Shown one piece after another: positions 19,459 through 27,942 of a DNA stretch of 64,000 nt (its first letter is position 1; each line of letters starts with the position of its first letter). This DNA comes from Brevibacillus brevis NBRC 100599. Lineage in GTDB: Bacteria > Bacillota > Bacilli > Brevibacillales > Brevibacillaceae. Where the stretch lies: positions 1,420,001-1,484,000 of the forward strand of contig NC_012491.1 of assembly GCF_000010165.1 (NCBI RefSeq), in the 5' to 3' direction. Made by a program: the position numbers and the translations under genes. The notes beneath the pieces are model-generated. The model ran no database searches. It saw nothing but the letters and a program-made list of their open reading frames with translations, and had not been told where the DNA came from.

Positions 19459-20547
19459 ATGACCACAAAAGTCCGCCATATATATGCCGCAGGGAATACT
19501 GCGCGAGGATACAAGACGTTTTATGACTCCGTATTGGAAGGCTTGGAGCGTGTTTATATTTTGACAGGGACAGTAGAAGGAATTACTTCACCGCTCATAG
19601 AGGCGATTGGCAATCAAATAGCACGAGTGACAGATGAAGTGGAGTGGATTCATTCGCCTTTTGTGAACGGGCAGTTTGATGGTGTTATTTTTCCAAAGTA
19701 TAAAGTGGCGATCATGGATGGAAGCTATCCCCGGATTTGGAGACCAGCTTCTCCCGGTGTAAAGGAAATTCAGGTCAATTTGCAGTCGATGGTCAACATT
19801 GATCAGCTGGTGGATGAGAAAGACCAGATTGCCAGTTGGTACGAAGAGATTTTTAGGAAGAGTGAAGAGGCATACCAAGCTTTTGGCGAGGCGCTCCGCA
19901 TCCACGATGAGTGGGAGGCTCCCTACATTGAGCACCTCAATAGAGAAGAAGCCAATAGTGTTACGGAAGAAGTAAAAGCCTTGTTCTTCGGCGAGGAGCA
20001 ACTGGAAAAGAAAGCAAAGGTAAGGCGTATGTATTTGGGGGCAGCGACGCCGCAGGGGCCCGTAGATCATATCATGAAGCTGACCGACCATTTGGAGAAG
20101 CGCTACTTTATCAAGGGCAGACCAGGCTCTGGCAAGTCTACTATGCTGAAAAAGTTGGTGGAGGAAGCCAAAACACGCGGCTTTGACGTGGAAGTATACC
20201 ACTGTGGATTAGACCCGCACAGCCTTGATATGGTAATTGTTCCTGAGAAGGGCCTCGCTATTTTTGACAGCACCGCACCTCATGAGTATTTTCCAAGCAA
20301 AGAGACAGATGAGGTTATCGATATGTATGAACGGGCAATTGAACCTGGCACAGATGAGGTATACGAAGAAGAGTTAATGGATATTCAGGTCAGATACAAG
20401 CAAAAAGTGAAAGAAGCAACGGCGAATCTTCTCGCTGCGAAGGAGCTGCGCGACCAGTTGAACAATGCTTACCAGGAAGCGGTGGACCAGCAACGTCTCA
20501 GGGCAGTTACGCAAGCAATTGTCAGCAGACTGACGAAGATGAGCTAA
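19459..20547 (+). CDS. PRK06851-like protein with two P-loop-type halves, the first degenerate
   Basis: A 362 aa cytoplasmic protein of a poorly understood family of Firmicute ATPases. The C-terminal half has an intact Walker A (GRPGSGKST, residues 220-228) followed by GFDVEVYHCGLDPHSLDMVIVPE. The N-terminal half repeats the same layout (YILTG...VEWIHSPFVNGQFDGVIFPK...AIMDG), but its Walker A position reads GTVEGITSP (residues 37-45) with no GKS/T. So it appears to be an internal duplication with a dead first nucleotide site. The start follows GGAGGGAAAGG. It stands alone between a terminator and vanW; substrate and role unknown. Confidence 0.75.
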   Translation: MTTKVRHIYAAGNTARGYKTFYDSVLEGLERVYILTGTVEGITSPLIEAIGNQIARVTDEVEWIHSPFVNGQFDGVIFPKYKVAIMDGSYPRIWRPASPGVKEIQVNLQSMVNIDQLVDEKDQIASWYEEIFRKSEEAYQAFGEALRIHDEWEAPYIEHLNREEANSVTEEVKALFFGEEQLEKKAKVRRMYLGAATPQGPVDHIMKLTDHLEKRYFIKGRPGSGKSTMLKKLVEEAKTRGFDVEVYHCGLDPHSLDMVIVPEKGLAIFDSTAPHEYFPSKETDEVIDMYERAIEPGTDEVYEEELMDIQVRYKQKVKEATANLLAAKELRDQLNNAYQEAVDQQRLRAVTQAIVSRLTKMS

Positions 20548-20639
20548 TCGAATTCAAGTCGTAGAATGAAACCCGTTCGACTGCTCATACTACAAGAACG
20601 GAAGAGGATCGTTGTTGGAGAATGGAGGTGAGCAGCCGG

Positions 20640-21584
20640 ATGGGTTTTGCTATGACGATGGCTCTGTTACTGTTAATCAATCCCCTCGACCCAACGAATT
20701 TTTTGCAGGTAGAGATCGAGGGCAAGACAGTAGCTATGCTCAATCGGGCTGATTATGCTCTTCCCTTTGATGGCGTTCCTTTGGTCGATGACAGCAAGCT
20801 TGCTCGAATGGTGGAAGAGTTGGCGAAAAAAACATACATCGAGCCGATCAATGCAACGATTAATAACGCCGGGGCCATCGTTCCAGAAGCTAAGGGAAGA
20901 AAGCTAGATGATCTAGCATTTCACGCACGTTTTTATGATTATTTTTACGGTGCGGGAGCCGCAAGTATGAATGTCAGCTACAAAGAGATATTCCCGAAGG
21001 TAGACAAGGCTCTCATGAGTCAGGTTCGGAAAAAAAGGATCGGACAATATGCGACCTATTTTAATGCAGGCAACCGGAATCGTGTACACAACATCAAGCT
21101 TGCCTCGCAGGCGATTAACAATTACGTGGTGTTACCAGGAGAAGTTTTTTCTTTTAATAAGGTAGTGGGCCAGCGTACGAAAGAAAAAGGGTATTTGCAG
21201 GCTCCTATCATTGTCAGAGGAGAGCTGTCGGAAGGCATCGGGGGAGGAATCTGCCAAGTATCGTCTACGTTGTTCAATGCGGTAGATCAGGCAGGTCTGC
21301 ACATTATTCAGCGCTATTCCCACAGTCGAAACGTAGCGTACGTACCTCCAGGTCGAGATGCAACCGTGAGCTGGTACGGCCCTGATTTTGTGTTTCAAAA
21401 CAAATACGCTTATCCCGTCTTGATTCGTGCGATCGCGAGCAATGGAAGCATGTACGTGACGGTTCACTCTTTTCCAGAAATGGAGCATGAGCCGCGAAAT
21501 GTACCAAGCGTACGCCGCACGACCCCTGAAGAAGCACCGGATGCTCCATCTATTTTGAATGAAAATGGACCGACAATCCCTTAG
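20640..21584 (+). CDS. VanW-family protein, secreted or membrane-anchored
   Basis: A 314 aa protein with a short hydrophobic N-terminus (MGFAMTMALLLLINPL) and a VanW domain at residues ~140-280. The family motifs RxxNIxLAxxxINxxVVxPGEVFSFN and EGIGGGICQVSSTLFNA are clear, then YVPPGRDATVSWYGPDF. VanW occurs in some vancomycin resistance clusters, but its function is unknown and most genomic copies, like this one, are not linked to van genes. The ATG at 20640 is chosen because GGAGGTGA precedes it; an ATG at 20622 lacks such a site. Confidence 0.85.
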   Translation: MGFAMTMALLLLINPLDPTNFLQVEIEGKTVAMLNRADYALPFDGVPLVDDSKLARMVEELAKKTYIEPINATINNAGAIVPEAKGRKLDDLAFHARFYDYFYGAGAASMNVSYKEIFPKVDKALMSQVRKKRIGQYATYFNAGNRNRVHNIKLASQAINNYVVLPGEVFSFNKVVGQRTKEKGYLQAPIIVRGELSEGIGGGICQVSSTLFNAVDQAGLHIIQRYSHSRNVAYVPPGRDATVSWYGPDFVFQNKYAYPVLIRAIASNGSMYVTVHSFPEMEHEPRNVPSVRRTTPEEAPDAPSILNENGPTIP

Positions 21585-21610
21585 AGATGAGAAGGGGTGT
21601 CGGTTTTTTT
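21569..21610 (+). terminator. Intrinsic terminator of the vanW gene
   Basis: ACCGACAATCCCTT pairs with AAGGGGTGTCGGT (one mismatch), followed by T7; the stem contains the end of the coding region. Confidence 0.85.
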
Positions 21611-21619
21611 GCTTTTAGT

Positions 21620-22126
21620 GCGAGGCTACGGTGGGGAGAAGAATATTTCCAGTCTAGGCTCCAGGCTCCGTCCATATGAGGGTTAAGACTGTCCGCTCCG
21701 AAGGGATTCGCGGGGAAACGCAAAAGTGGTAGCCGCTACGCCGTATGGGCACGGTTGCGTTTCTGTTGCCCGCGAATCCCTTCTCCGCTCAGTAGGACTC
21801 CACAAGTCGCTACGTCTGGAAATATTCTTCTCTAGCGTAACTGCTCACATTCCTCATTCATTTAAGGCTTTTAAAACTCGTTTAAGCACAGAAAGCTCGT
21901 AGAGGAAACAGGAGAAAAAAGCGAAGATCTTAGGGACACCGCCCGAGGCGCAATGAAAAAAAGAGAAACAAGCCCTTAGCGTCCACCTCTGAGACGCCCC
22001 CTGAATGGACAACTTTGGACGCGTGTTTCGCTTTTTTTCATGGAGCCGGACAGTCAATCCCCCAGCGGGTGGCCCTAGAATCTGAGCGTTTTCTCCTGTT
22101 TCCTCCCCAGCACTACAGCAACAACT
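21620..22126. repeat. Composite palindromic element, copy R3
   Basis: Same two-module layout and orientation as R1/R2, about 10 bases after the T run of the vanW terminator. Outer module A arms GAGAAGAATATTTCCAG and its complement are intact. The inner arm GAAGGGATTCGCGGG here pairs perfectly with CCCGCGAATCCCTTC, whereas R1 and R2 have a mismatch. Module B has changed its inner arm to ATGAAAAAAAG / CTTTTTTTCAT on both sides, a paired change compared with ATGCAAAAAG / CTTTTTGCAT in R1. Confidence 0.9.
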
Positions 22127-22140
22127 TGAAGTTCTAATGT

Positions 22141-22639
22141 ATGTAGCTGCGGTGGGGAGAAGAATATTTCCAGTCTAGGCTCCAGACTCCGTCCCGCTGA
22201 GGGTTGAGACTGTCCGCTCCGAAGGGATTCGCGGAGAAACGCAAAAGTGGTAGCCGCTACGTCGCGTGGGCACGGTTGCGTTTCTTTTGCCCGCGAATCC
22301 CTTCTCCGCTCGGTAGGCCTCCACAAGTCACTACGTCTGGAAATATTCTTCTCTGTCGTAACTGATGATATTTCTTCATTCTTTTAGCTCTTTAAAACTC
22401 GTTTGCGAACGGAAAGCTCGTAGAGGAAACAGGAGAAAACAGCGAAGATCTTAGGGACACCGACCGAGACGCAATGTAAAAAGCGAAACACGCTCTTAAG
22501 CGTCCACCTCTGAGACGCATCCTGAAAGGACGACTTTGGACGCGGTTTCGCTTTTTCCATGGAGTCGTGCAGTCAATCCCCCAGCGGGTGGCCCTAGAAT
22601 CTGAGCGTTTTCTCCTGTTTCCTCCCCACCACTACAGCC
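22141..22639. repeat. Composite palindromic element, copy R4
   Basis: Fourth copy, about 14 bases after R3 in the same orientation. Outer arms of modules A and B and the perfect GAAGGGATTCGCGG inner stem are conserved, with one change (GCGGAGAAAC). It ends CTCCCCACCACTACAGC. The pair R3/R4 has the same spacing as R1/R2, including the spacer pattern AACTTGA(A/G)G...ATGTATGT, so the tandem pair may have moved as one block. Confidence 0.9.
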
Positions 22640-22695
22640 CATCCCAAGCATGCTTCTAAAAGCTTGCCTAGTTAAAGTTTCACCTAAAGAAATAG

Positions 22696-22724
22696 TTGCC
22701 ACGGATAGAAAAACATCGTATAGT
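22696..22724 (+). promoter_or_regulatory. Candidate promoter of the marR-efflux operon
   Basis: TTGCCA and TATAGT are separated by 17 bases. Confidence 0.6.
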
Positions 22725-22737
22725 TTTCATGTGATAA

Positions 22738-22753
22738 ATTTCGTACACGAAAT
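22738..22753. promoter_or_regulatory. Palindromic operator upstream of marR
   Basis: ATTTCGT-AC-ACGAAAT is a perfect inverted repeat about 14 bases downstream of the -10 and 24 before the marR ATG, a position fitting autorepression by the MarR product. Confidence 0.6.
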
Positions 22754-22776
22754 ATTACTTAAGAAAGGAGTGCGTT

Positions 22777-23205
22777 ATGAATAAATCACTGCATATTCGG
22801 GACTTGTTAAAACGGTTGAACAAGACTTTTGGCACAATGGCCACAAAAGAACTGTCCCAATATGGTGTGACTGTCCCGCAGCTAATGGTCATTCGAGAAA
22901 TACATCCTGATCCCAAAACGATCGGTCAGATAAGCAAAGCCGTAGACTTATCCTACAGCACCGTTTCTGGCATCATTGATCGTTTGGAACGAGAACAACT
23001 CGTAGAACGTGTACGTGATGAGAATGACCGACGTGTTGTCTGGATTCGTAAAACACCGAAGATTTCCGAGCTGTTCGCAAAAGTTGATTTTTTCTCAGAG
23101 AATTTTTACAAGCGTATTTTCCATGGATTTTCCGATGAGGATTTAGACATCATTATTCAGTCGATGGAAACATTGATTGCGAAACTAGAAGAACGAGAAA
23201 GTTGA
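22777..23205 (+). CDS. MarR-family transcriptional regulator of the efflux operon
   Basis: A 142 aa winged-helix protein. The recognition region is ISKAVDLSYSTVSGIIDRLEREQLVER and the wing follows with DENDRRVVWIRKT, as in MarR. The start follows AAGAAAGGAG. It is the first gene of a four-gene run with two adaptors and a DHA2 pump, separated from the next gene by nine bases, so it is probably a local repressor released by a drug or toxic substrate. Confidence 0.88.
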   Translation: MNKSLHIRDLLKRLNKTFGTMATKELSQYGVTVPQLMVIREIHPDPKTIGQISKAVDLSYSTVSGIIDRLEREQLVERVRDENDRRVVWIRKTPKISELFAKVDFFSENFYKRIFHGFSDEDLDIIIQSMETLIAKLEERES

Positions 23206-23214
23206 GGAGAAACC

Positions 23215-23874
23215 ATGAAGCGAAAACTGGTTTTGTATGTCATTTTGCTCCTGATCGTGGCAGGTGGTGGAGGAATCGGTTACTACTATTGGTATCAAGG
23301 TGCGCATTATGTGACCACACAAGATGCCCGGATTGCGGGAGACATTTATCGGGTCATGCCCAAAATGACAGGCAAACTGACCGGACTCGCTGTCAAAGAA
23401 GGCGACACCGTTATAGCGGATCAAATCGTAGGGCAGCAAGATACAAGCAATGTAGCAACGACCATGCTGGAAAACAGCGTGTTGCGTTCCCCCATTACAG
23501 GTACGGTGATTAAAACGCAAGCCAAAGAGGGAGAGATTGTTTCAACAGGGCAATCGGTAGCTCTCGTGATTGACGAAAGCAAATTGTACATCTCCGCCAA
23601 TTTGGAAGAGACTGAGATCGAACGCTTGAAACTCGGCCAAAAAGTCGATTTTACGATTGACGCTTACCCAGGTAAGAAATTGGGCGGTCATTTGATGGAG
23701 ATCGGAAAGGCGACGAATTCTACATTTTCCTTGATGCCAGCGGCCAACACGAGCGGGAACTTCACCAAGGTAACCCAGCGTATCCCGATCAAAATCGCCA
23801 TAGATGACACAGCAGGTCTGGACCTCGTGGCCGGATTGAACGCCGAGATCAAAGTGCACGTGAAGGAGATGTAA
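23215..23874 (+). CDS. HlyD/EmrA-type efflux adaptor, short form
   Basis: A 219 aa protein with an N-terminal transmembrane anchor (residues ~5-24) and a lipoyl/barrel-sandwich domain split around a very short linker: YVTTQDARIAGDIYRVMPKMTGKLTGLAVKEGDTV and later VLRSPITGTVIKTQAKEGEIV. A beta-barrel region follows (LEETEIERLKLGQKVDFTIDAYPG). It lacks the long coiled-coil hairpin of Gram-negative EmrA, as expected without an outer membrane. The next gene encodes a second, longer adaptor. Confidence 0.85.
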   Translation: MKRKLVLYVILLLIVAGGGGIGYYYWYQGAHYVTTQDARIAGDIYRVMPKMTGKLTGLAVKEGDTVIADQIVGQQDTSNVATTMLENSVLRSPITGTVIKTQAKEGEIVSTGQSVALVIDESKLYISANLEETEIERLKLGQKVDFTIDAYPGKKLGGHLMEIGKATNSTFSLMPAANTSGNFTKVTQRIPIKIAIDDTAGLDLVAGLNAEIKVHVKEM

Positions 23875-23880
23875 TGAAGC

Positions 23881-25110
23881 ATGAAAAAGACAGCACAATG
23901 GAAAACAATCGCTGCAGTCATGGCAGCCGTTTCGCTTATTGCAGCGGGCTGTAGCGAGACATCTTCAGCAACGCAAACGAGCGAGAACGTCCCTGTTGTG
24001 AAGACGTGGAAGGTGACTTCTGGCTCTACGGGTGTCATCGCCAATGGTAAGGTGGCAGCATCTGAGGAGATCCAAGTCGTTTCTAAAGTTTCTGGAAAAG
24101 CAGCGAGCGTGAATGTAAAAGAAGGTGCAGTCGTCAAGCAAGGCGATGTTCTGGTCACGCTGGAGGCAGCCGATTATCAGCAGCAGATCAATCAGGCACA
24201 GGCAGCTATTGCAGGTGCTCAGGCAAAACTGCGAGATACAAAAGCAGGTGCACGCAATGAGCAACTGACGCAGCTTGGAAGTATTGTCACGCAGGCAGAA
24301 GCCAGCCTGAAGGTGGTTGAGAGCAACTACAATCGGATGAAAGCACTGTTTGATGCAGGCGCATTGTCCCAGGCTGAGTTGGAGAAATCTTCGCTGGAAT
24401 TGGAAAAGGCGCGCACAGGTCTTGAACAGGCGCAAGCCCAATACGATCTGGCAAAAGCAGGCCCAACTGCCGACACGGTAGCAGCTATGCAAGCAGAAGT
24501 GAGCCGTTTGGGCTCCAGTCTCGAGCTGGCGAAAAGCAATTATGACAATACCATTATTCGTGCGCCAATCACAGGTATCGTCGCCAAGCGCGCGGTTGAC
24601 CCGGGAGAAATGGCAGCAGCGGGGACACCTCTTATGGTGCTAGTGAATATGGCAGATGTCAAAGTAGAAGCAAGCGTACCGGAAAACGAAATCAACCAAG
24701 TGAAAGTCGGCTCCACTGTTGATGTGAAGGTAGGCAGTCTGGGTGGGAAAGTGCTGAAAGGTACAGTTGAGTTTGTCTCTCCGATTTCGGATACCAACAG
24801 CAGTTCGTTCCCAATCAAAGTGAAGGTAAATAATCAGGACGGCATGCTGCGCGCAGGTATGGTAGCAGAGGTTATGCTCCAAGGACAGGCAACACCAGGA
24901 ACAAAATTACCTACCTCTGCTGTGCTGGAAAAGGACAGCAAGCATTACATCTATACAGTAGATAACAACGTTGTGCACCAAGTGGAAGTTGCAGTAGAGA
25001 ACGCAAGCGGCGATTGGACAACTGTCACGAATGGCGTCAAAGACAATGATCAAATTGTGCTGAACCCGACAGACAAACTGTCCGAGGGCAGCAAGGTGAT
25101 CGCAAACTAA
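23881..25110 (+). CDS. Lipoprotein efflux adaptor (RND-type membrane fusion protein)
   Basis: A 409 aa protein with a lipoprotein signal peptide ending in IAAGC (Cys near residue 24). A barrel-sandwich domain is interrupted by a coiled-coil hairpin (residues ~95-220, QINQAQAAIAGAQAKL ... LEQAQAQYDLAKAGP), followed by IIRAPITGIVAKRAVDPGE, a beta barrel and a membrane-proximal domain. This is the AcrA/HlyD type, retained at the outer face of the membrane. Its ribosome binding site lies at the end of the preceding gene, so the two adaptors are made together. Confidence 0.88.
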   Translation: MKKTAQWKTIAAVMAAVSLIAAGCSETSSATQTSENVPVVKTWKVTSGSTGVIANGKVAASEEIQVVSKVSGKAASVNVKEGAVVKQGDVLVTLEAADYQQQINQAQAAIAGAQAKLRDTKAGARNEQLTQLGSIVTQAEASLKVVESNYNRMKALFDAGALSQAELEKSSLELEKARTGLEQAQAQYDLAKAGPTADTVAAMQAEVSRLGSSLELAKSNYDNTIIRAPITGIVAKRAVDPGEMAAAGTPLMVLVNMADVKVEASVPENEINQVKVGSTVDVKVGSLGGKVLKGTVEFVSPISDTNSSSFPIKVKVNNQDGMLRAGMVAEVMLQGQATPGTKLPTSAVLEKDSKHYIYTVDNNVVHQVEVAVENASGDWTTVTNGVKDNDQIVLNPTDKLSEGSKVIAN

Positions 25111-25125
25111 CGGGGGTGTTGACAC

Positions 25126-26703
25126 ATGGCGGAAGCGGTGGCACACCGAGAGGAGAAAAGCGGGAACGGCGGCATGTGGCTGTCTCTTGTCGCCATCCTC
25201 TCAGGAACCTTCGTTGCGATTCTGAACAATAGCTTGATTAACGTTGCCCTGCCTGCCATGGTCAATATTTTTGGTTCGAGTACCGAGACCATGCAGTGGG
25301 TATTGACCGGATATATGCTGGCAAACGCCGTCATGATTCCCATGAGCGGCTCGTTGTCCGCTAAATTCGGCGCGAAAAAAATATTTGTACTTTCCTTATC
25401 AGCATTTACTTGTTCGTCCATCCTTTGTGCATTGGCGTGGAGTGACTCTTCGTTGATTGCTTTTCGCGTCGTGCAAGGCGTCAGCGGGGGGATGATCATG
25501 CCAATCGGGATGTCGATGATTTACATGATCGTTCCGCGTGAAAAGATCGGAATGGCATTGGGGATATTCGGGATTGCTTCCATGACAGCCCCTGCGCTTG
25601 GCCCGACCTTGGGTGGGTATCTCATCGAATTTTTAAGCTGGCAATTTCTTTTTCTGGTCGGTGTACCCTTTGGTATTTTTGCGGTGATCATGAGTATCGT
25701 ACTGCTCAAGGAAACGCCGAAAAAGCCAGAGTTAAAGTTCGACTTCTTGGGAGCATTTCTTGCCATCGTCGGTTTCGGGACGCTGTTGCTCGCTTTGAGT
25801 AAAGGGCAAGCAGAGGGCTGGACCTCCTTTTTCATCGTCAGTTTGTTTTTCATTGCGGTAATGAGCTTGATCCTGTTTGTCTGGGTCGAGCTGGGGAAGG
25901 AAAGTCCGCTGCTCGATCTGCGGCTTTTGAAGATCCCTACCTTCACCATCAGTATTTTGACTTCCGGCTTCGTCATGATGGGGATGATGGGCGGTATCTT
26001 CCTGATGCCGATTTTCCTCCAAAACATTCAGGGCTTGACGGCTATGGAGTCTGGAATCTTGCTGATGCCGCAATCGATTGCCATGGCTATCATGATGCCA
26101 ATCAGCGGAAAGCTGATGGATAAATATGGGGTCGGCCCGATTGGATTGGTCGGCTTGACCATTATGAGCATCACGACGTATGAATTGCACAATCTATCTG
26201 CTGACAGCATGCATTCGTGGATCGATATGATCCTGACCATTCGCGGGATCGGAATCGGCTTGTGTATGATGACACTGTCCACCGTAGGGATGAACGCTGT
26301 TCCGCGTACAAGTGTGGGGGATGCCTCTCCGCTGTCCAACGTATTGCGTCAGGTCATGAGTTCGTTTGCCATCGCGATTTTGACAGTGATCATGCAGGCA
26401 CGTCAAAATTTCCACATGGCCTCAATCTCTGACAACTTGAATACGGATATGGCAACGCAGTTTATCAGTGGCATTTCAGGAATGTATGCACAAGTAGGGG
26501 TAGATGCAGCGAGTGCGACAGGGGGAGCCAGCGCGATTTTGTACGGAATGATGGCAAAAGAATCGTTGGTCCAAGGCATCGGGGATACTTTCCTCGTCTC
26601 AGTAATCCCTATTGTCCTCTCGATTCCACTTCTGTACTTCCTGCATAAAAAGCCGAAAAAAACGCAGCAACAGGTGCCAGCAACTGAGAAGGCAACAGCC
26701 TAA
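25126..26703 (+). CDS. Drug:H+ antiporter, DHA2 family (EmrB/QacA type)
   Basis: A 525 aa, 14-helix MFS transporter. The DHA2 signatures are visible: LNNSLINVALPAM in helix 1, WVLTGYMLANAVMIPMSG in helix 2, and motif C as GIFGIASMTAPALGPTLGGYL in helix 5. It probably exports lipophilic drugs or other toxic compounds with the two adaptors. The start follows GGGGGTGTTGAC. It is the last gene before a strong bidirectional terminator. Confidence 0.92.
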   Translation: MAEAVAHREEKSGNGGMWLSLVAILSGTFVAILNNSLINVALPAMVNIFGSSTETMQWVLTGYMLANAVMIPMSGSLSAKFGAKKIFVLSLSAFTCSSILCALAWSDSSLIAFRVVQGVSGGMIMPIGMSMIYMIVPREKIGMALGIFGIASMTAPALGPTLGGYLIEFLSWQFLFLVGVPFGIFAVIMSIVLLKETPKKPELKFDFLGAFLAIVGFGTLLLALSKGQAEGWTSFFIVSLFFIAVMSLILFVWVELGKESPLLDLRLLKIPTFTISILTSGFVMMGMMGGIFLMPIFLQNIQGLTAMESGILLMPQSIAMAIMMPISGKLMDKYGVGPIGLVGLTIMSITTYELHNLSADSMHSWIDMILTIRGIGIGLCMMTLSTVGMNAVPRTSVGDASPLSNVLRQVMSSFAIAILTVIMQARQNFHMASISDNLNTDMATQFISGISGMYAQVGVDAASATGGASAILYGMMAKESLVQGIGDTFLVSVIPIVLSIPLLYFLHKKPKKTQQQVPATEKATA

Positions 26704-26707
26704 TAGC

Positions 26708-26760
26708 AAGGGGCAATTCCGCAAGTCTTATCGAAGACTTCTTTGGAATTGCCCCTTTTC
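26708..26760. terminator. Bidirectional terminator after the efflux operon
   Basis: AAGGGGCAATTCC pairs with GGAATTGCCCCTT (13 bp), with an inner AGTC/GACT stem; T runs exist on both strands. Confidence 0.9.
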
Positions 26761-26763
26761 CTG

Positions 26764-26904
26764 TTAGGACATCATTTTAAATAACCAGTACAAAATCCGT
26801 CCTACGATGTAGCCAAGCAGAATTGTCCAGCCAATCTTCGCCCAAATACTCAGTCCCTTGACGAATTCACGCAAGCTTTTGCGCTTCTCCGGTTGCTTGT
26901 TCAA
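26764..26904 (-). CDS. Small single-span membrane protein (46 aa)
   Basis: The TTG at 26904 has AAAGGAGTG eight bases upstream on the minus strand and gives a basic N-terminus (NKQPEKRKS) followed by one transmembrane helix (IGWTILLGYIVGRILYWLF). It overlaps the last 38 bases of the EamA gene in another frame, an arrangement that suggests translational coupling. The family is not recognised. It may be a small partner of the transporter, which is inference. Confidence 0.55.
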   Translation of the reverse strand: MNKQPEKRKSLREFVKGLSIWAKIGWTILLGYIVGRILYWLFKMMS

Positions 26905-27811
26905 TGGAGGACACTCCTTTAGCAGGTTGGTTAAAACGAATGAACACATAAATACCGGCGATAATGATCAAGCCGCCGATCCATTGCGGAGGCGTTACCA
27001 CTTCACCCAAGATGAAGTAAGCGAGAATCGCAGTCCCGATCGGTTCTCCCAAAATCCCCATGGAGATCGTCGTCGTATTGAGCCATTTAATGATCCAGTT
27101 AAAAATAGAATGTCCAAGCAAGGTCGGGAACAGGGCGAGACAGAAGAACCAGCCCCAATCCGCCGCAGGGTAACCGACGAGCGAATACCCGAGAGCCAGA
27201 TCATAGGAGACGAGAATCACGCTGGTTGCCGTATAGACGACGAGTGTATAGGCAAAGGAAGACATATGCTGGCGAACGTACTGCCCGACCAGCCAGTAGC
27301 CCGTCACGGTGACAGCTCCCATCAATGCGAGGAAATCCCCCCACAGAGCCATGCCGCCTACTTGAAAATCTCCCCAGCCAATCACAAAGCTACCTGCAAT
27401 AGCCAGAAAGCCGCCGGTTAGAGCAAGAAATCGAACTTTTTCACCAAAAAAGAAGTAGCCGCCAATGAAGGCAAATAATGGCTGTAACGTTACGAGCACA
27501 GTAGAACTGGCTACAGATGTGTAGTTCAGTGATTCAAACCACAACAGAAAATGGCTTGCCAAAAAGGTTCCCGATAAAATACAGAGTAGCCACACTTTCT
27601 TGGACATTTCTCCAATCTCTGCGAGGGCACCACGATTCCAAAATAAAAAAGGAAGCGTTAATAGAACGGAAAAAATCAGGCGATACGTAGCAATAATCGG
27701 AGCAGGTGCATCCGATAGCTTTACAAAAATCGCAGAAGAGGAAATGGCGATCACCCCGATTAAGAGAGCCAAATACGGAGGAAATAACGGTTTTTCCAAA
27801 GATTGATTCAT
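26867..27811 (-). CDS. EamA-family (DMT) transporter
   Basis: A 314 aa membrane protein with ten predicted helices in two EamA repeats; the ends of both repeats show FGEKVRFLALTGGFLAIAGSFVI and LGEVVTPPQWIGGLIIIAGIYV. Such proteins export amino acids, metabolites or drugs; substrate not predictable. The ATG at 27811 follows AAGAAGGTG. The gene runs opposite to the amidase gene next to it. Confidence 0.88.
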   Translation of the reverse strand: MNQSLEKPLFPPYLALLIGVIAISSSAIFVKLSDAPAPIIATYRLIFSVLLTLPFLFWNRGALAEIGEMSKKVWLLCILSGTFLASHFLLWFESLNYTSVASSTVLVTLQPLFAFIGGYFFFGEKVRFLALTGGFLAIAGSFVIGWGDFQVGGMALWGDFLALMGAVTVTGYWLVGQYVRQHMSSFAYTLVVYTATSVILVSYDLALGYSLVGYPAADWGWFFCLALFPTLLGHSIFNWIIKWLNTTTISMGILGEPIGTAILAYFILGEVVTPPQWIGGLIIIAGIYVFIRFNQPAKGVSSIEQATGEAQKLA

Positions 27812-27942
27812 CAGTACACCTTCTTATGCGGGTAAGGTCATGGTTCATTAATTGTAATTGTACAGTTGGATTAAAAAATTCACAATGTTATGTGTACCTC
27901 ACCGCTTGAAAGGTTTCTTTTCAATCCGGTTATCCTACTGGC

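Noticed and set aside
20640-21584. Vancomycin resistance locus because of VanW
   Set aside because: No vanH, vanA, vanX, vanS or vanR genes are nearby; VanW domains are common outside resistance clusters.
8298-22639. CRISPR interpretation of the repeated units
   Set aside because: Units are ~500 bp, only two per cluster, internally palindromic and without short spacers or cas genes.
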